NCBI RefSeq assembly: GCF_001586215.1 | Contig: NZ_CP014634.1 | Span: 1,860,001 to 1,924,000 of the forward strand | DNA from: Corynebacterium simulans | GTDB lineage: Bacteria > Actinomycetota > Actinomycetes > Mycobacteriales > Mycobacteriaceae | Direction of reading: 5' to 3' | Length of the DNA: 64,000 nt | Shown: one piece after another, positions 1 through 8,374 of the stretch | Position numbering within the stretch: position 1 is the stretch's first letter | Layout: each line of letters opens with the position of its first letter | Made by a program: the position numbers and the translations under genes | Notes under the pieces: generated by a model | Database searches by the model: none | Told to the model about the DNA's origin: nothing | What the model saw: the letters and a program-made list of their open reading frames with translations, nothing else

Positions 1-4
1 TGGA

Positions 5-397
5 ATGAGTAGTATGAAACTCATGGGGCGGCCTCGTAAATTTAATGAAAGAGAAGTTCTTGCCGGCGCGATCACGTTATTTGGCACGAGCGGATTCACT
101 GCAGTCTCCGTGGATGATGTGGTGAATCAGCTGGGACTTAACCGGTCCAGTTTCTACAACCTCTTCGGCTCGAAACATGGACTGTTTCGTGCAGCAGCTG
201 AAACGGTGTGCGCTGAAGCTGAAGGCGGCCGACTGTCGGATGCTGCAAAGGACTTCGTGGTGGTGGCACTGGTTGAGGTGGCGCCAGTCAGTAAGGATTT
301 ACGCGAGCTTATCCAGCGGGCTTATGAACTGTGCTTCACCGGCCCGGAATCGCTAGGACAGCATGTGCTGGCCCGTGCACAAGGACGCAAACACTAA
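5..397 (+). CDS. TetR-family transcriptional regulator, short
   Basis: The N-terminal 60 residues form a TetR-type helix-turn-helix domain: a GRPRKF start followed by a VDDVVNQLGLNRSSFYNLFGS recognition region. The ligand-binding part is only about 70 residues, so the protein (130 aa, or 124 from the ATG at 23) is much shorter than the usual 190-200 aa. It may be C-terminally truncated. The ATG at 5 is at the window edge and no ribosome site can be judged; ATGs at 14 and 23 are alternatives, and the MGRPRK start at 23 is the most family-like. It lies just upstream of the small gene at 409 and probably shares its transcript. Target and ligand are unknown. Confidence 0.7.
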   Translation: MSSMKLMGRPRKFNEREVLAGAITLFGTSGFTAVSVDDVVNQLGLNRSSFYNLFGSKHGLFRAAAETVCAEAEGGRLSDAAKDFVVVALVEVAPVSKDLRELIQRAYELCFTGPESLGQHVLARAQGRKH

Positions 398-408
398 GGA
401 GAGCCATT

Positions 409-765
409 ATGAACAACAAACTCACTCTGACAGATACAGAGCTCATCATCGAACCACTCGGGCTAGACAAGCTTTGGTCTCTGACCGGCAGCATCACGGT
501 TCCGTGGGAGCATGTGCGAGGCGCTACCCATGACCCGGGCATGAAGCACGAGCCTAAAGGTCTTCGCGCGCCAGGGCTGCGCAGCGGACAGAAGCTAGCG
601 GGCACCTTCCACACGGGTGGCGGCCGACAATTCTGGAACATCAGCGGCTATGAGAATGCCGTTGTCATCGAGCTTAAAGACGAGCATTTCGATCGGCTCA
701 TCGTGTCCTTGAATAATCCGACTGAATGTGCAACGCGCATCAATGAAAAGGCTCAGGCTGTCTGA
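409..765 (+). CDS. small conserved hypothetical protein, PH-domain-like
   Basis: A 118-residue soluble protein preceded by a good ribosome site (AAGGAGAG at 396-403), which decides the start at 409. It starts 11 bp after the TetR stop, so the two are probably co-transcribed. It has no signal peptide or membrane segment. The alternating pattern (LTLTDTELIIEPLG, ITVPWEHVRGA, GTFHTGGGRQFWNI, AVVIELKDEHFDRLIVSL) resembles small bacterial PH-like domains that read 'conversion to physical units' style beta sheets. The fold assignment is a guess from pattern only, and no function can be assigned. Confidence 0.6.
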   Translation: MNNKLTLTDTELIIEPLGLDKLWSLTGSITVPWEHVRGATHDPGMKHEPKGLRAPGLRSGQKLAGTFHTGGGRQFWNISGYENAVVIELKDEHFDRLIVSLNNPTECATRINEKAQAV

Positions 766-838
766 ACCCGCCACGAATTGTCGTCCACTATTTACCATGA
801 ATGACACGTTTAGGTTGAAAGGATCTTGGTTCCGGAGT

Positions 839-896
839 TGAAGTGTTCCAAGTCTTGTCCCATCTATCCAGACGGAACAGAATCTGGGACACTTCA
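839..896. repeat. palindromic IS-end remnant (MITE-like)
   Basis: The 58 bp begin with TGAAGTGTTCCAAG and end with the near inverse complement CTGGGACACTTCA. Read on the minus strand, the right arm closely resembles the left end of the IS3-family element at 42626 (TGAAGTGCCCCAGGTTTTG..., then TAGATGGGA). It therefore looks like two facing ends of that IS type with no transposase between them, either a deletion remnant or a mobilisable miniature element. It sits in the otherwise empty 168-bp gap between the genes at 765 and 934. Confidence 0.5.
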
Positions 897-933
897 CTTA
901 CCTGAGGTAGGAACTAAGCCCAGGACGCTTCAG

Positions 934-1734
934 CTATAAGCCGAAGAAGTCCTCCACCACTTGGGCCGCGATGAAGCTATCGGTATTCGGGCCCAAGCGC
1001 GCGTCGAGCTCGTTGCCCGAGGGGATGACGTGGCCCACGCCTTCCATGGTCCACAGTTCGACGGGGTTGTCACCTTCCCAGGAATGCAAAGACACATCAG
1101 AAAACGGGCGGGTTACCTTGGCCTTAGAGCAACCGTTCATCGTGGCGAAGCGCTGCGCAGTCCACAACGCGGAAGTAACCTCGCCGCGGGAGCTATTGGC
1201 GAGGCCAGCTTGGCCGCCTTCATAAGGCGCTAGCGGATCCGCAGTGCCGTGCATCATGAGAATTGGGGTGGGCTTATAACCATCGGGATTAGACGGCGCA
1301 TGGTTAGAGCCGCTGCCCATCGTCGATGCGAAGATGCAGGCGCCGTCGAGGAAGCCGGGGGCGTCGAAAAGCAGGCGAATTACCATCTGCCCACCGTTGG
1401 AATAACCGCATGCGTAGGTGCGCTGCGTGCCGTACTCGTGGTGGATTGTATCCACCACGTGCTGGAGGAACGCGACGTCGTCAATGCCAAGCTCACGGGC
1501 CTTGACCGGAAGCACCGCGCGGGCGTCGTTGAAGTGCCTGTCCACGCCGTCGGGGTAGACAACCACCGTGCCTGTACGGGCGGCGAGCTCATCAAAAGTG
1601 CCGTTTGTAAAGCGCCGCATCACGCTGCCATTTTGCAGCGAACCGTGGAGTAAAAGCAGCAGGTTCGGGCCGGGATTCTCCGGCGCGACGACGGTGTACT
1701 TACGCTTTCGGCCCTGAAATTCCACGATGGTCAT
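934..1734 (-). CDS. PHB-depolymerase-family alpha/beta hydrolase (LpqC-like esterase)
   Basis: A 266-residue alpha/beta hydrolase. An oxyanion-hole segment LLLLLHGSLQNG is followed by nucleophile motif GYSNGG (Ser112), an acid segment HGTADPLAPYEGG, and a C-terminal GVGHVIPSG histidine region. This order is typical of the polyhydroxybutyrate depolymerase / feruloyl esterase (LpqC) family, which hydrolyses ester bonds. No signal peptide is visible from this start, so the enzyme may be cytoplasmic unless a longer start is used. It ends 37 bp before the window's small repeat and is downstream of the metal transporter genes on the same strand (12-bp gap), so read-through is possible. The natural substrate is unknown. 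Confidence 0.75.
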   Translation of the reverse strand: MTIVEFQGRKRKYTVVAPENPGPNLLLLLHGSLQNGSVMRRFTNGTFDELAARTGTVVVYPDGVDRHFNDARAVLPVKARELGIDDVAFLQHVVDTIHHEYGTQRTYACGYSNGGQMVIRLLFDAPGFLDGACIFASTMGSGSNHAPSNPDGYKPTPILMMHGTADPLAPYEGGQAGLANSSRGEVTSALWTAQRFATMNGCSKAKVTRPFSDVSLHSWEGDNPVELWTMEGVGHVIPSGNELDARLGPNTDSFIAAQVVEDFFGL

Positions 1735-1745
1735 GGAGCAAAAGT

Positions 1746-2702
1746 TTAGTCGGGGTGAGCGCAGGTTTCGTCGTGCGTGCTGGTGTGGTGGCGTTCGGCA
1801 TCGCTGCGGCCCTCAAAATGGGACTTCTTAACGCGTGCTGCTGCGATGTCGTCGCGCACGGCACGGCGGTTGCGCAGCCAGCCGATGAGACGGCAAACCA
1901 GGTAAATGACAAAAGAAATCGTGGTCACGAAGACCGAGACCGGCAAGCCTGGTGCTAGCGAGAGGATAAGGCCACCCACGGCGGCGACCTCGGCGAAAAG
2001 CGTGGACCACAGCACCGCGCGCACCGGCGAGGAGGTGATCTGCACCGCCGCTGCGCCTGGCGTAATCAGCAGCGCCATGACCAACAGCGAACCGACAATC
2101 TGCACCGACTGCGCCGCGGTAAGGCCCACCAGAATGGCAAAGCCTACGGAGATAGTGCGCACCGGTACGCCGGCTGCCTGCGCCATGACCGGGTCGGCGG
2201 AAGCGAAAAGCAGCGGGCGCCAGAAGAGCAACACGACGCCCACGATGATGACGGTAGTCAGCGCCAGCAGCCACACCGAGGCTGCGGAAACACCCACGAT
2301 CTGGCCGGTCAGCAGCGTCATCGCCATATTGGAATTGCCCGGGTAGAGGTGCAAGAAGAGCACCGATAGGCCAAGGCCAAAGCTCATCACCACGCCAATA
2401 GCGCTGTCTTGCTGGCCTTTCAGCCCCAACACCGCCAGGATGATGGCGGCCACGATGGCGCCCGCGATGGCACCAAAGCCTAAGTTAAATCCGAAAAGCA
2501 GGGCAGCCGAAGCGCCCATCAGGGCGAGCTCAGACGTCGCGTGCACCGAAAAGGACATCTGGCGCAGCACGATGAGCGAGGTCATCACACCAGACAAGAT
2601 TCCCAGCAGCGCGCACGCCCACAGGGAAGACTGCACGAAATCGACGCCGAGCAGATACTGGGTGTCTTCGAAAAACTTATTAGACAACGATGAGTCTCCC
2701 AT
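1746..2702 (-). CDS. Zn/Mn ABC transporter permease (ABC-3 family)
   Basis: A 318-residue membrane protein with about eight hydrophobic segments and the ABC-3 landmarks GILSGVMTSLIVLRQMSFSVHATSE near the N-terminus and a long LLVMALLITPGAAA segment, as in ZnuB/TroC/MntB permeases. The start at 2702 (MGDSSLSNKF) is chosen because it overlaps the end of the ATPase gene by 23 bp and precedes the first membrane segment; upstream in-frame codons have no such sequence character. The C-terminal tail is histidine-rich (ERHHTSTHDETCAH), which could bind zinc at the inner face. It is the third gene of a binding protein - ATPase - permease operon. By synteny with C. glutamicum cg2911-2913 it is a zinc importer. 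Confidence 0.85.
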   Translation of the reverse strand: MGDSSLSNKFFEDTQYLLGVDFVQSSLWACALLGILSGVMTSLIVLRQMSFSVHATSELALMGASAALLFGFNLGFGAIAGAIVAAIILAVLGLKGQQDSAIGVVMSFGLGLSVLFLHLYPGNSNMAMTLLTGQIVGVSAASVWLLALTTVIIVGVVLLFWRPLLFASADPVMAQAAGVPVRTISVGFAILVGLTAAQSVQIVGSLLVMALLITPGAAAVQITSSPVRAVLWSTLFAEVAAVGGLILSLAPGLPVSVFVTTISFVIYLVCRLIGWLRNRRAVRDDIAAARVKKSHFEGRSDAERHHTSTHDETCAHPD

Positions 2703-3381
2703 CGACCTCGATGACGTTGACCTTGGAACCATACAGCTCAGACAAGACATCCGAGCGCATAACCTCATCCACAGCGCCAAACATGTGGCCATGCGGGGCG
2801 ATGTAGAGCACCTTATCCACCACGCCTAGCACCGGGTTGATGCCGTGCGTCACGAACAACACGGAGGTGCCGCGTTCTTTGCGCCAGCGGTCGAGCTTTT
2901 CCACGGTCGCTTGCTGGCGGGCAGGATCGAGCGAGAGTAATGGTTCGTCGGCAAGGATGAGCTGCGGGTCATTGGCCAGCGCCTGGGCCTGCCTGATGAG
3001 CTGTTGCTGACCGCCCGAAAGCTGCCCCACGCGGCGCTCGGCGATGCCCGTGGCACCCACCTCGGCGAGGAGTTCGTCGACGCGGGCGCGGGAGGGGCGT
3101 CGCTTAGCGATGGCCCCGTGTGCCAACGACAGTGAGACCAAATCCCGGGCGCGCATGGGAAGATCCTGCGGAAACATGCGCTGCTGCGGAATGAAACCAA
3201 CCCGCGAATTGACGTCCACGCGCCCGCTGGTGAGCTGGCGCGTGCCCAGGATGGTGCCCAGCAAGGTGGACTTGCCCACGCCGTTTGGCCCCAAGACGGC
3301 GATGAATTCGCTCTTGTCGACGCCCAGGTTGAGCCCCGACCACAGCGGCTCCACGGCCGCTTCATGAAATTGAACCAGCAC
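2680..3381 (-). CDS. Zn/Mn ABC transporter ATP-binding protein
   Basis: A 233-residue ABC ATPase with Walker A GPNGVGKST, signature LSGGQQQ, Walker B LILADEP, and a switch histidine in FVTHG. It energises metal import together with the permease at 1746-2702 and the lipoprotein at 3381-4334. The start is a GTG at 3381 that overlaps the TAG stop of the upstream lipoprotein gene by one base (TAGTG), which supports translational coupling. Family and context point to zinc or manganese; synteny favours zinc. Confidence 0.9.
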   Translation of the reverse strand: MLVQFHEAAVEPLWSGLNLGVDKSEFIAVLGPNGVGKSTLLGTILGTRQLTSGRVDVNSRVGFIPQQRMFPQDLPMRARDLVSLSLAHGAIAKRRPSRARVDELLAEVGATGIAERRVGQLSGGQQQLIRQAQALANDPQLILADEPLLSLDPARQQATVEKLDRWRKERGTSVLFVTHGINPVLGVVDKVLYIAPHGHMFGAVDEVMRSDVLSELYGSKVNVIEVDGRLIVV

Positions 3382-4334
3382 TAAGCTGCCTCGATGTGGT
3401 CCACGGCCTGCTCGTAGTAGTCGAGGAAGTTCGTGCCCTCTGGTGGGGTCTCGCCGATTTCCACGATAGGGATGTGGCGCTCCTCAGCTGCCTTGTGGAT
3501 GCGCGAGGAGATATCGGTCTCGGTCTGTGGGTTATAAATCAGCAGATCGACCTTGTCTTCCTTGATGGCCTCTAGGAAGCGTGCGAGGTCGGCGGCAGTC
3601 GGCTCGCCCTCAGACACGGTGGCCTTGCGGAAGCCCTCCGGCGTCACGTCCAAAGCAGGGGTGTACTTCATGATGTAGTCCGCAATCGGCTCGGTCTGCG
3701 CATAGTTGAGCTTCGGCAGCTTCTCGACACGCTTCTTAATGTCCTCGACGCGCTCCAACAGCGGGTCTGCAGATGCCTTGGCCTCTGGGTTGGCCTCATT
3801 GACTAGGTCGGCGACCTCGGTGGCCACTTTCTCGATGGCGGCAGCGTCGTACCAGACGTGCTCGTTGCCCTCGATGTTGGTGACCTTGGAGGGCTCCTTC
3901 TTGGCGATGACCTTGGCCTCTGCCGCGGTGACGACGTCCGGCTCTTCGTCGAGCTTGCCGTGGTCGGTCAGAGGGAGGGCGTGGATGATCTCGTCCTGGT
4001 TCTTTACTGCCTGGTACAGCCAGGAATCGTATCCGCCTCCGCCGACGATGAGGACGTCGGCTTCGTTGGCCTTAGCGATGTCTGCCGCGGTGGGCTCGAA
4101 GTGGTGCGGGTCGACGCCGTTGCCCTTGACGATTGGCTCGACCTCAATCTTGACGTCTTGCCTCTGTGCGGAGTCGATGACTTCCTGGGCCACATCTGCC
4201 CAGATGGAGGTGGAGGCGACGACCTTGATGGTGTCCTCGTCGGCGCTATCGGTACTGGAGCAACCGGCCAGGGTGAGGCTGGCTGCACACAGGAGAGCGG
4301 CGGGCGCAGCCAGGGATTTAAGGGAAAAACTCAT
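3381..4334 (-). CDS. Zn/Mn ABC transporter substrate-binding lipoprotein (ZnuA/TroA family)
   Basis: A 317-residue cluster A-I metal-binding protein. The start at 4334 (MSFSLKSL) gives a lipoprotein signal with lipobox LTLAGC; the mature protein begins at that Cys. Metal-ligand positions of the family are visible as DPHHFEP near residue 80, a second histidine in GNEHVWYD, and further acidic positions near the C-terminus. It captures Zn2+ or Mn2+ outside the membrane for the permease and ATPase that follow directly. It is transcribed divergently from the LacI-type gene at 4453, with a Zur-like palindrome about 20 bp upstream of its start. In C. glutamicum the equivalent locus is Zur-controlled. 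Confidence 0.88.
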   Translation of the reverse strand: MSFSLKSLAAPAALLCAASLTLAGCSSTDSADEDTIKVVASTSIWADVAQEVIDSAQRQDVKIEVEPIVKGNGVDPHHFEPTAADIAKANEADVLIVGGGGYDSWLYQAVKNQDEIIHALPLTDHGKLDEEPDVVTAAEAKVIAKKEPSKVTNIEGNEHVWYDAAAIEKVATEVADLVNEANPEAKASADPLLERVEDIKKRVEKLPKLNYAQTEPIADYIMKYTPALDVTPEGFRKATVSEGEPTAADLARFLEAIKEDKVDLLIYNPQTETDISSRIHKAAEERHIPIVEIGETPPEGTNFLDYYEQAVDHIEAA

Positions 4335-4354
4335 GCCCTCTAGTTTGCGTTTGT

Positions 4355-4369
4355 TGAAAATTGTTGTCA
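4355..4369. promoter_or_regulatory. candidate Zur operator
   Basis: TGAAAATTGTTGTCA is an imperfect 7-1-7 palindrome (five of seven pairs match) resembling the actinobacterial Zur box TGAAAATNATTTTCA. It overlaps a minus-strand TTGACA (4365-4370) that could serve as the -35 of the metal-transport operon. Binding of zinc-loaded Zur here would shut off uptake when zinc is sufficient. This is inferred from position and similarity only. Confidence 0.5.
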
Positions 4370-4452
4370 AATGGAAATGTATTGAAAATCCGCTCGCTAA
4401 AGACCTTGCCTGAAACGCGAAACGCAGAGGTGAACAGGGTAGGGTAGCCAGC

Positions 4453-5562
4453 ATGGTAAAACGCAGCCAGAATCGGAAAACGCTAGCCTCGCTGGCTGCT
4501 GAATTGGGTGTTTCGCGTACCACCGTTTCCAATGCATATAATCGCCCAGACCAGCTGGCCCCAGCCACGCGCGAGCGCATTCTCTCCGCGGCCGCAGCCC
4601 ACGGCTACACGGGCCCCGACCCCACCGCGCGCAGCCTGCGCACCCGCCGCGCGGGCTCCACGGGGGTCCTCCTGACCGAGCACTTGTCCTACGCCTTCGA
4701 GGACGCCGCCTCCGTTGATTTTCTAGCCGGCATGGCAGAGGCATCCACGGGTGCCGCGACCACCCTAACTCTGATTCCCGCAGGGCCCGACGCCCCTTCC
4801 GACGACGCTGCCGCCCTCCTCACCCGCGCCGCCGTGGATGGCTTCGTTATCTACTCGGTCTCGTCCGAATCCGTGGAAGCGGCGCGAACGCGTGGTCTTC
4901 CGCTGGTGGTCTGCGATCAGCCCAAGGACTCTGGCCTTCCCTTCGTGGGCATCGATGACCGAGAGGCAATCAAACCCGCCGCCCGCGCGTTGCTCGCGGC
5001 CGGCCATCGCCGCATTGGCATCCTGTGCATTCGTCTCCACCACGAGCGCATCGATGGTTTCGTGAGCCCGGAGCAGGTCGAACGCGCAGACATGCACGTC
5101 CAGCGCGACCGCGTGCTGGGCGCTCTCGATGTATTTGCACAGGCAGGCATTGGCGAGATTCCCATTGTCACCCGCCACATCAACGATGCGAGCACCGCGC
5201 GCGCTGCCGCGGAAGAGCTGCTTGCCGCGCGCCCTGAGCTGACCGCCGTGCTGTGCACCACCGACTCGATGGCGCTCGGCGTGCTCGGCGTCTTGCGCGA
5301 TGCTGGCCTCGCGGCACCGAAAGACCTCTCCGTGACGGGGTTTGACGGCATCACCACCGCCTTGCTGGCGGGGCTTACTACCGTGGTCCAGCCGAATAAA
5401 GCCAAAGGCGCGGCGGCAGGCCACATGTTGGCCGAGCACATCGACGCCGCGCTTTCCGAGACTGCCCCAGCGCACGACCACAAGCTGCTGCCCACCCGCT
5501 TCAACGAGGGGACCACGGTGGGCTCGCCGCGCGAGCAGCATTTATTGGATTGGCGGCTCTAG
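4453..5562 (+). CDS. ipsA: LacI-family regulator, IpsA-like
   Basis: A 369-residue LacI/GalR regulator. The N-terminal helix-turn-helix (KTLASLAAELGVSRTTVSNAYNR) is followed by the periplasmic-binding-like effector domain with GVLLTEHLSYAFEDAASVDFLAGM and the C-terminal TAVLCTTDSMALGVLGVL and DLSVTGFDGI motifs. It lies between the zinc-transport operon and otsB, the same place as C. glutamicum ipsA (cg2910). That protein is an inositol-responsive activator of inositol-1-phosphate synthase, needed for inositol-derived lipids. The symbol rests on family plus synteny. It is divergent from the metal transporter, with a 118-bp shared promoter region. Confidence 0.75.
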   Translation: MVKRSQNRKTLASLAAELGVSRTTVSNAYNRPDQLAPATRERILSAAAAHGYTGPDPTARSLRTRRAGSTGVLLTEHLSYAFEDAASVDFLAGMAEASTGAATTLTLIPAGPDAPSDDAAALLTRAAVDGFVIYSVSSESVEAARTRGLPLVVCDQPKDSGLPFVGIDDREAIKPAARALLAAGHRRIGILCIRLHHERIDGFVSPEQVERADMHVQRDRVLGALDVFAQAGIGEIPIVTRHINDASTARAAAEELLAARPELTAVLCTTDSMALGVLGVLRDAGLAAPKDLSVTGFDGITTALLAGLTTVVQPNKAKGAAAGHMLAEHIDAALSETAPAHDHKLLPTRFNEGTTVGSPREQHLLDWRL

Positions 5563-5571
5563 TCGGCACAC

Positions 5572-5676
5572 TTTGCCAAATATTGCGCCAAAACTTGCCG
5601 AAATCAGCGCCTTGTTTGGCAAAATGTACCGCGCTTGCCCTATTTACCGCGCTTGCCCTGTTTATCGCGCATCACG
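5572..5676. repeat. intergenic inverted repeat plus 18-bp tandem repeat
   Basis: In the gap between the convergent ipsA and otsB genes, TTTGCCAAA (5572-5580) is the perfect inverse of TTTGGCAAA (5615-5623). Directly after this come two exact copies of TACCGCGCTTGCCC at 5627 and 5645 (period 18 bp) and a degenerate third beginning near 5663 (TATCGCGC). No T-tract follows, so this is not a typical terminator. The same TTTGCC/GGCAAA arm motif with short tandem units recurs at 63555-63656. Confidence 0.6.
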
Positions 5677-5677
5677 C

Positions 5678-6424
5678 TTAAGCGCCGAGGTGAACCGCGC
5701 GGGCCGCAGCGAGCTCCTCCAAGAAATCAGACACAGCCGCAATATCCGGAACGCGGTGTGCGGCTAGCGTCTCGCCCTCGCCAACCTTCACGCCCAGGTC
5801 TGGTGGCTGATTCAAAACCGCGAATCCGTCTTCATCGGTGACGTCATCTCCCAGGAAGACGGTGGCGGTGGCGCCGACGCGCTCGCGCAACTCGGAAATC
5901 CATGAGCCCTTCGTGGCCTGGGTGGCGGAGAACTCGATGACAGACTTGCCGGCAGTCATGGGGAAACCGGCTGGGTCGAGTGCGCGGCCAGCAGCGTAGG
6001 CCTCGGCGGCTAGCTCTGGGTCTGTAAGCTCCAAGCGGCGCAGGTGGAACACGCGCTGGAAAGGCTTAATCTCAATTTCTGCGCCAGGAAAGCGCTCCAT
6101 CAGCTCACGGATTTCTGCTTCCTTGCGGTCCAAGTGCGCCTGGGCTTCCGGCGAAAGGGAAGAGTCCTGCCACGAGGATTCCGCGCCGTGGGAGCCGCCC
6201 AACAGAACCGGCTCGCGCAGCGGGAAGACGCGCTTTAGCCCTTCCAAGTGGCGCCCAGAAAGCGCAGCTACCGTGGTATCCGGCAGCTGCGCCAGACGCT
6301 CTAGGGCAGCCAACGACCGCGGCTCGGCGTGAACCTCATAGATGTCATTGGCAAAACCGGCGAGGGTGCCATCAAAGTCAGAAACTACGGCCAGATGCTT
6401 GGTTGCTGCGAGCTTTTCAATCAT
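5678..6424 (-). CDS. otsB: trehalose-6-phosphate phosphatase
   Basis: A 248-residue HAD-superfamily phosphatase that removes phosphate from trehalose-6-phosphate, the second step of the OtsA-OtsB trehalose pathway in the cytoplasm. Motif I DFDGTLAG (nucleophile Asp at about residue 16), motif II AALSGRHL, a conserved GGSHGAE, and motif IV FLGDDVTDEDGF are all present. Length matches the bacterial family. It follows the otsA-lipoprotein pair with a 20-bp gap on the same strand, so a three-gene unit is likely. Trehalose is also the base of corynomycolate glycolipids in this genus. Confidence 0.93.
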   Translation of the reverse strand: MIEKLAATKHLAVVSDFDGTLAGFANDIYEVHAEPRSLAALERLAQLPDTTVAALSGRHLEGLKRVFPLREPVLLGGSHGAESSWQDSSLSPEAQAHLDRKEAEIRELMERFPGAEIEIKPFQRVFHLRRLELTDPELAAEAYAAGRALDPAGFPMTAGKSVIEFSATQATKGSWISELRERVGATATVFLGDDVTDEDGFAVLNQPPDLGVKVGEGETLAAHRVPDIAAVSDFLEELAAARAVHLGA

Positions 6425-6444
6425 GCACTCATCCTAAAACAGCC

Positions 6445-6942
6445 CTAAAGCGAGACCATACGAATAGCGGGGGAGTCCACCTCGGCGGTATCCAGAGTCA
6501 GCACCAGCTGATTATTCGGGTTAAGCCGAACCTCAAAATCATGGTCTTCCGCCAACAGATTGCGCAATAAGTTATCTGCCCATAGCGCCGAGCCGGTGCA
6601 ATCGTCGGGACGGGTATCCATTCGCACCTTATCGATGTGCATGGTGTCCGCGTCGCGGATATTGGCGGCATCCTCGGCCTCGCTGTAGGAGACCTTGGCT
6701 TGGAACGGCGCACAGCCAGTAGAGCCCACAATGGAGGATTCGCCGAAGCTCATTTGTGGCACCGCCTTAGCGGTCTGCGGAATCGCAGAAGGCTCATCCG
6801 GCTTGGTGTAGATAGCCACTACTTGCCAGTCCTTGCCCACGATTCTCTCGTCACCGCGTGGCTGCGGCCCTGAATCCTCGGAGCCGCAGGCGCTAAGTGT
6901 CATTGATGCGGCGAGAAGTGCCGCTGTAATTACTCGCTTCAC
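6445..6942 (-). CDS. META/HslJ-like lipoprotein
   Basis: A 165-residue predicted lipoprotein with signal VKRVITAALLAASMTLSAC and lipobox LSAC. The start is a GTG at 6942 whose GTGA overlaps the otsA stop codon; a longer in-frame start exists inside otsA but would bury the signal peptide. The mature part (IVGKDWQVVAIYTKP, IVGSTGCAPFQAKVSY, DDCTGSALWADNLLRNLL) has the look of the META/HslJ fold, including a cysteine pair. An equivalent gene sits between otsA and otsB in C. glutamicum (cg2908). Function is unknown. Confidence 0.75.
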   Translation of the reverse strand: MKRVITAALLAASMTLSACGSEDSGPQPRGDERIVGKDWQVVAIYTKPDEPSAIPQTAKAVPQMSFGESSIVGSTGCAPFQAKVSYSEAEDAANIRDADTMHIDKVRMDTRPDDCTGSALWADNLLRNLLAEDHDFEVRLNPNNQLVLTLDTAEVDSPAIRMVSL

Positions 6943-8369
6943 TTGTTCTTCGCTGCTTTCTCTAGGGCGCTCAAAAAGGCGCGCGACCATACATCCACGT
7001 CGTGTTGGACCACCTGTGCGTGCAGGTCGAGCATGTGCTGGCGCATGGTGTCGGGTGAATCATCAAGCGCCTTCAATGCGCTGAGCAGGGCGCGTTTGAT
7101 GGACTCTATGTCGAAAGGGTTGCATAGGTTGGCCTGCTTGAGCTCCGCGGCGGCGCCGGCAAACTCGGAGAGCACCAATGCACCGCGGCCGTCGTCGTGG
7201 CAGGCCACATACTCCTTGGCCACCAGGTTCATGCCGTCTTTGAAGGGGGTGACCAGCATGACGTCGGCAAGCCGGTAGTACTTGCGTAGCATGTCCTTGT
7301 CCACTGCGCGGTGCACGTAGTGGACCACTGGCCGCCCAATCTGGCCGAAGCGCCCATTGATGCGGCCTACGGCTTCCTCGACCTGCGAGCGGGTCACGCG
7401 GTAATGGTCGATGCGCTCGCGCGAAGGCGTGGCAATTTGTACCAGCGTAACCTCGCTCGGATCCAGCGCCTGCGACTCCAGCAGCTCCTCGAAAGCTTTG
7501 AGACGCTGCAGGATTCCCTTGGTGTAGTCCAGCCTATCGACGCCCAAGATGACGCGGTGGTGGCCGCCGAATTCCGCACGCAGCTTGGCGACGTCGCGGT
7601 CCTCCGCCTTACTGAACCGCGTCATGTCGGAGGACTTGATGGAGATCGGGAACGCGCCCACGCCAACGGTGCGGCCATCGACCTTGATGCCGGCAGTGAT
7701 GTCGCGGGTGCTGACCTCGCCCGTGACCTCTAAGCCGAGTCGAGTGGCCAGCTCTAAGAAGTTACGGGCATTGGATTCGAGGTGGAATCCGATGACATCG
7801 GCGCCCATCAACCCGCGGACGACCTCTTCGCGCCATGGCAGTTGCAGGAAGAGATCTGCGGAAGGGAATGGAATATGCAGGAAGAAGCCGATGGTGAGAT
7901 CGGGGCGTAGTTGGCGCAGAATGCCTGGCAGCAGCTGCAGCTGATAGTCCTGTACCCACACCGTGGCGTTGGGCGCTGCGACCTTTGCTACTTCCTCGGC
8001 AAAGCGCAGGTTGACCTCGCGATAGGAGTACCACCACTCGCGCTTGTACTGCGGGGTGACGATGAGGTCGTGGTAGAGCGGCCACAGGGTGGCGTTGGAA
8101 AAGCCTTCGTAGAAGCCCTCATAATCCACGTCGGTTAGCTTGACCGGGTGCAGCAGCACACCGTTTTCGGTGTGGGAAGGTTCCGGGGCGTCGTTTGTGA
8201 TGCCTGGCCAGCCCACCCAGCAGCCTTGCTCGGCCTCCAGCACTGGCGACAAAGCAGTAACCAAGCCGCCAGGCGAGGCCTTCCAGGTGCGGGTGCCGTC
8301 CGGTTGGATCTCCAGATCCACGGGGAGGCGGTTGGCCACCACCACGAAGGAATTGTCGTGGCCAGACAT
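6939..8369 (-). CDS. otsA: trehalose-6-phosphate synthase
   Basis: A 476-residue GT20 enzyme that makes trehalose-6-phosphate from UDP- or GDP-glucose and glucose-6-phosphate. Family landmarks are VVVANRLPVD at the N-terminus, SPGGLVTAL, the WVQDYQLQLLPGILR segment, FFLHIPFPS, GVDRLDYTKGI and the donor-binding ALVLSEFAGAAAEL. Length is normal. It is translationally coupled to the downstream lipoprotein gene by GTGA overlap and follows the lysine-rich gene at 8375 with a 5-bp gap, forming a four-gene minus-strand run with otsB. Confidence 0.95.
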   Translation of the reverse strand: MSGHDNSFVVVANRLPVDLEIQPDGTRTWKASPGGLVTALSPVLEAEQGCWVGWPGITNDAPEPSHTENGVLLHPVKLTDVDYEGFYEGFSNATLWPLYHDLIVTPQYKREWWYSYREVNLRFAEEVAKVAAPNATVWVQDYQLQLLPGILRQLRPDLTIGFFLHIPFPSADLFLQLPWREEVVRGLMGADVIGFHLESNARNFLELATRLGLEVTGEVSTRDITAGIKVDGRTVGVGAFPISIKSSDMTRFSKAEDRDVAKLRAEFGGHHRVILGVDRLDYTKGILQRLKAFEELLESQALDPSEVTLVQIATPSRERIDHYRVTRSQVEEAVGRINGRFGQIGRPVVHYVHRAVDKDMLRKYYRLADVMLVTPFKDGMNLVAKEYVACHDDGRGALVLSEFAGAAAELKQANLCNPFDIESIKRALLSALKALDDSPDTMRQHMLDLHAQVVQHDVDVWSRAFLSALEKAAKNK

Positions 8370-8374
8370 TGTTC

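Noticed and set aside
811..829. TTTAGGTTGAAAGGATCTTGG as a DtxR box
   Set aside because: Only the left half-site fits; the centre and right arm do not, and no promoter is apparent.
5627..5676. CRISPR-like array in the 18-bp repeats
   Set aside because: Only two exact units, no spacers of regular length and no cas genes.
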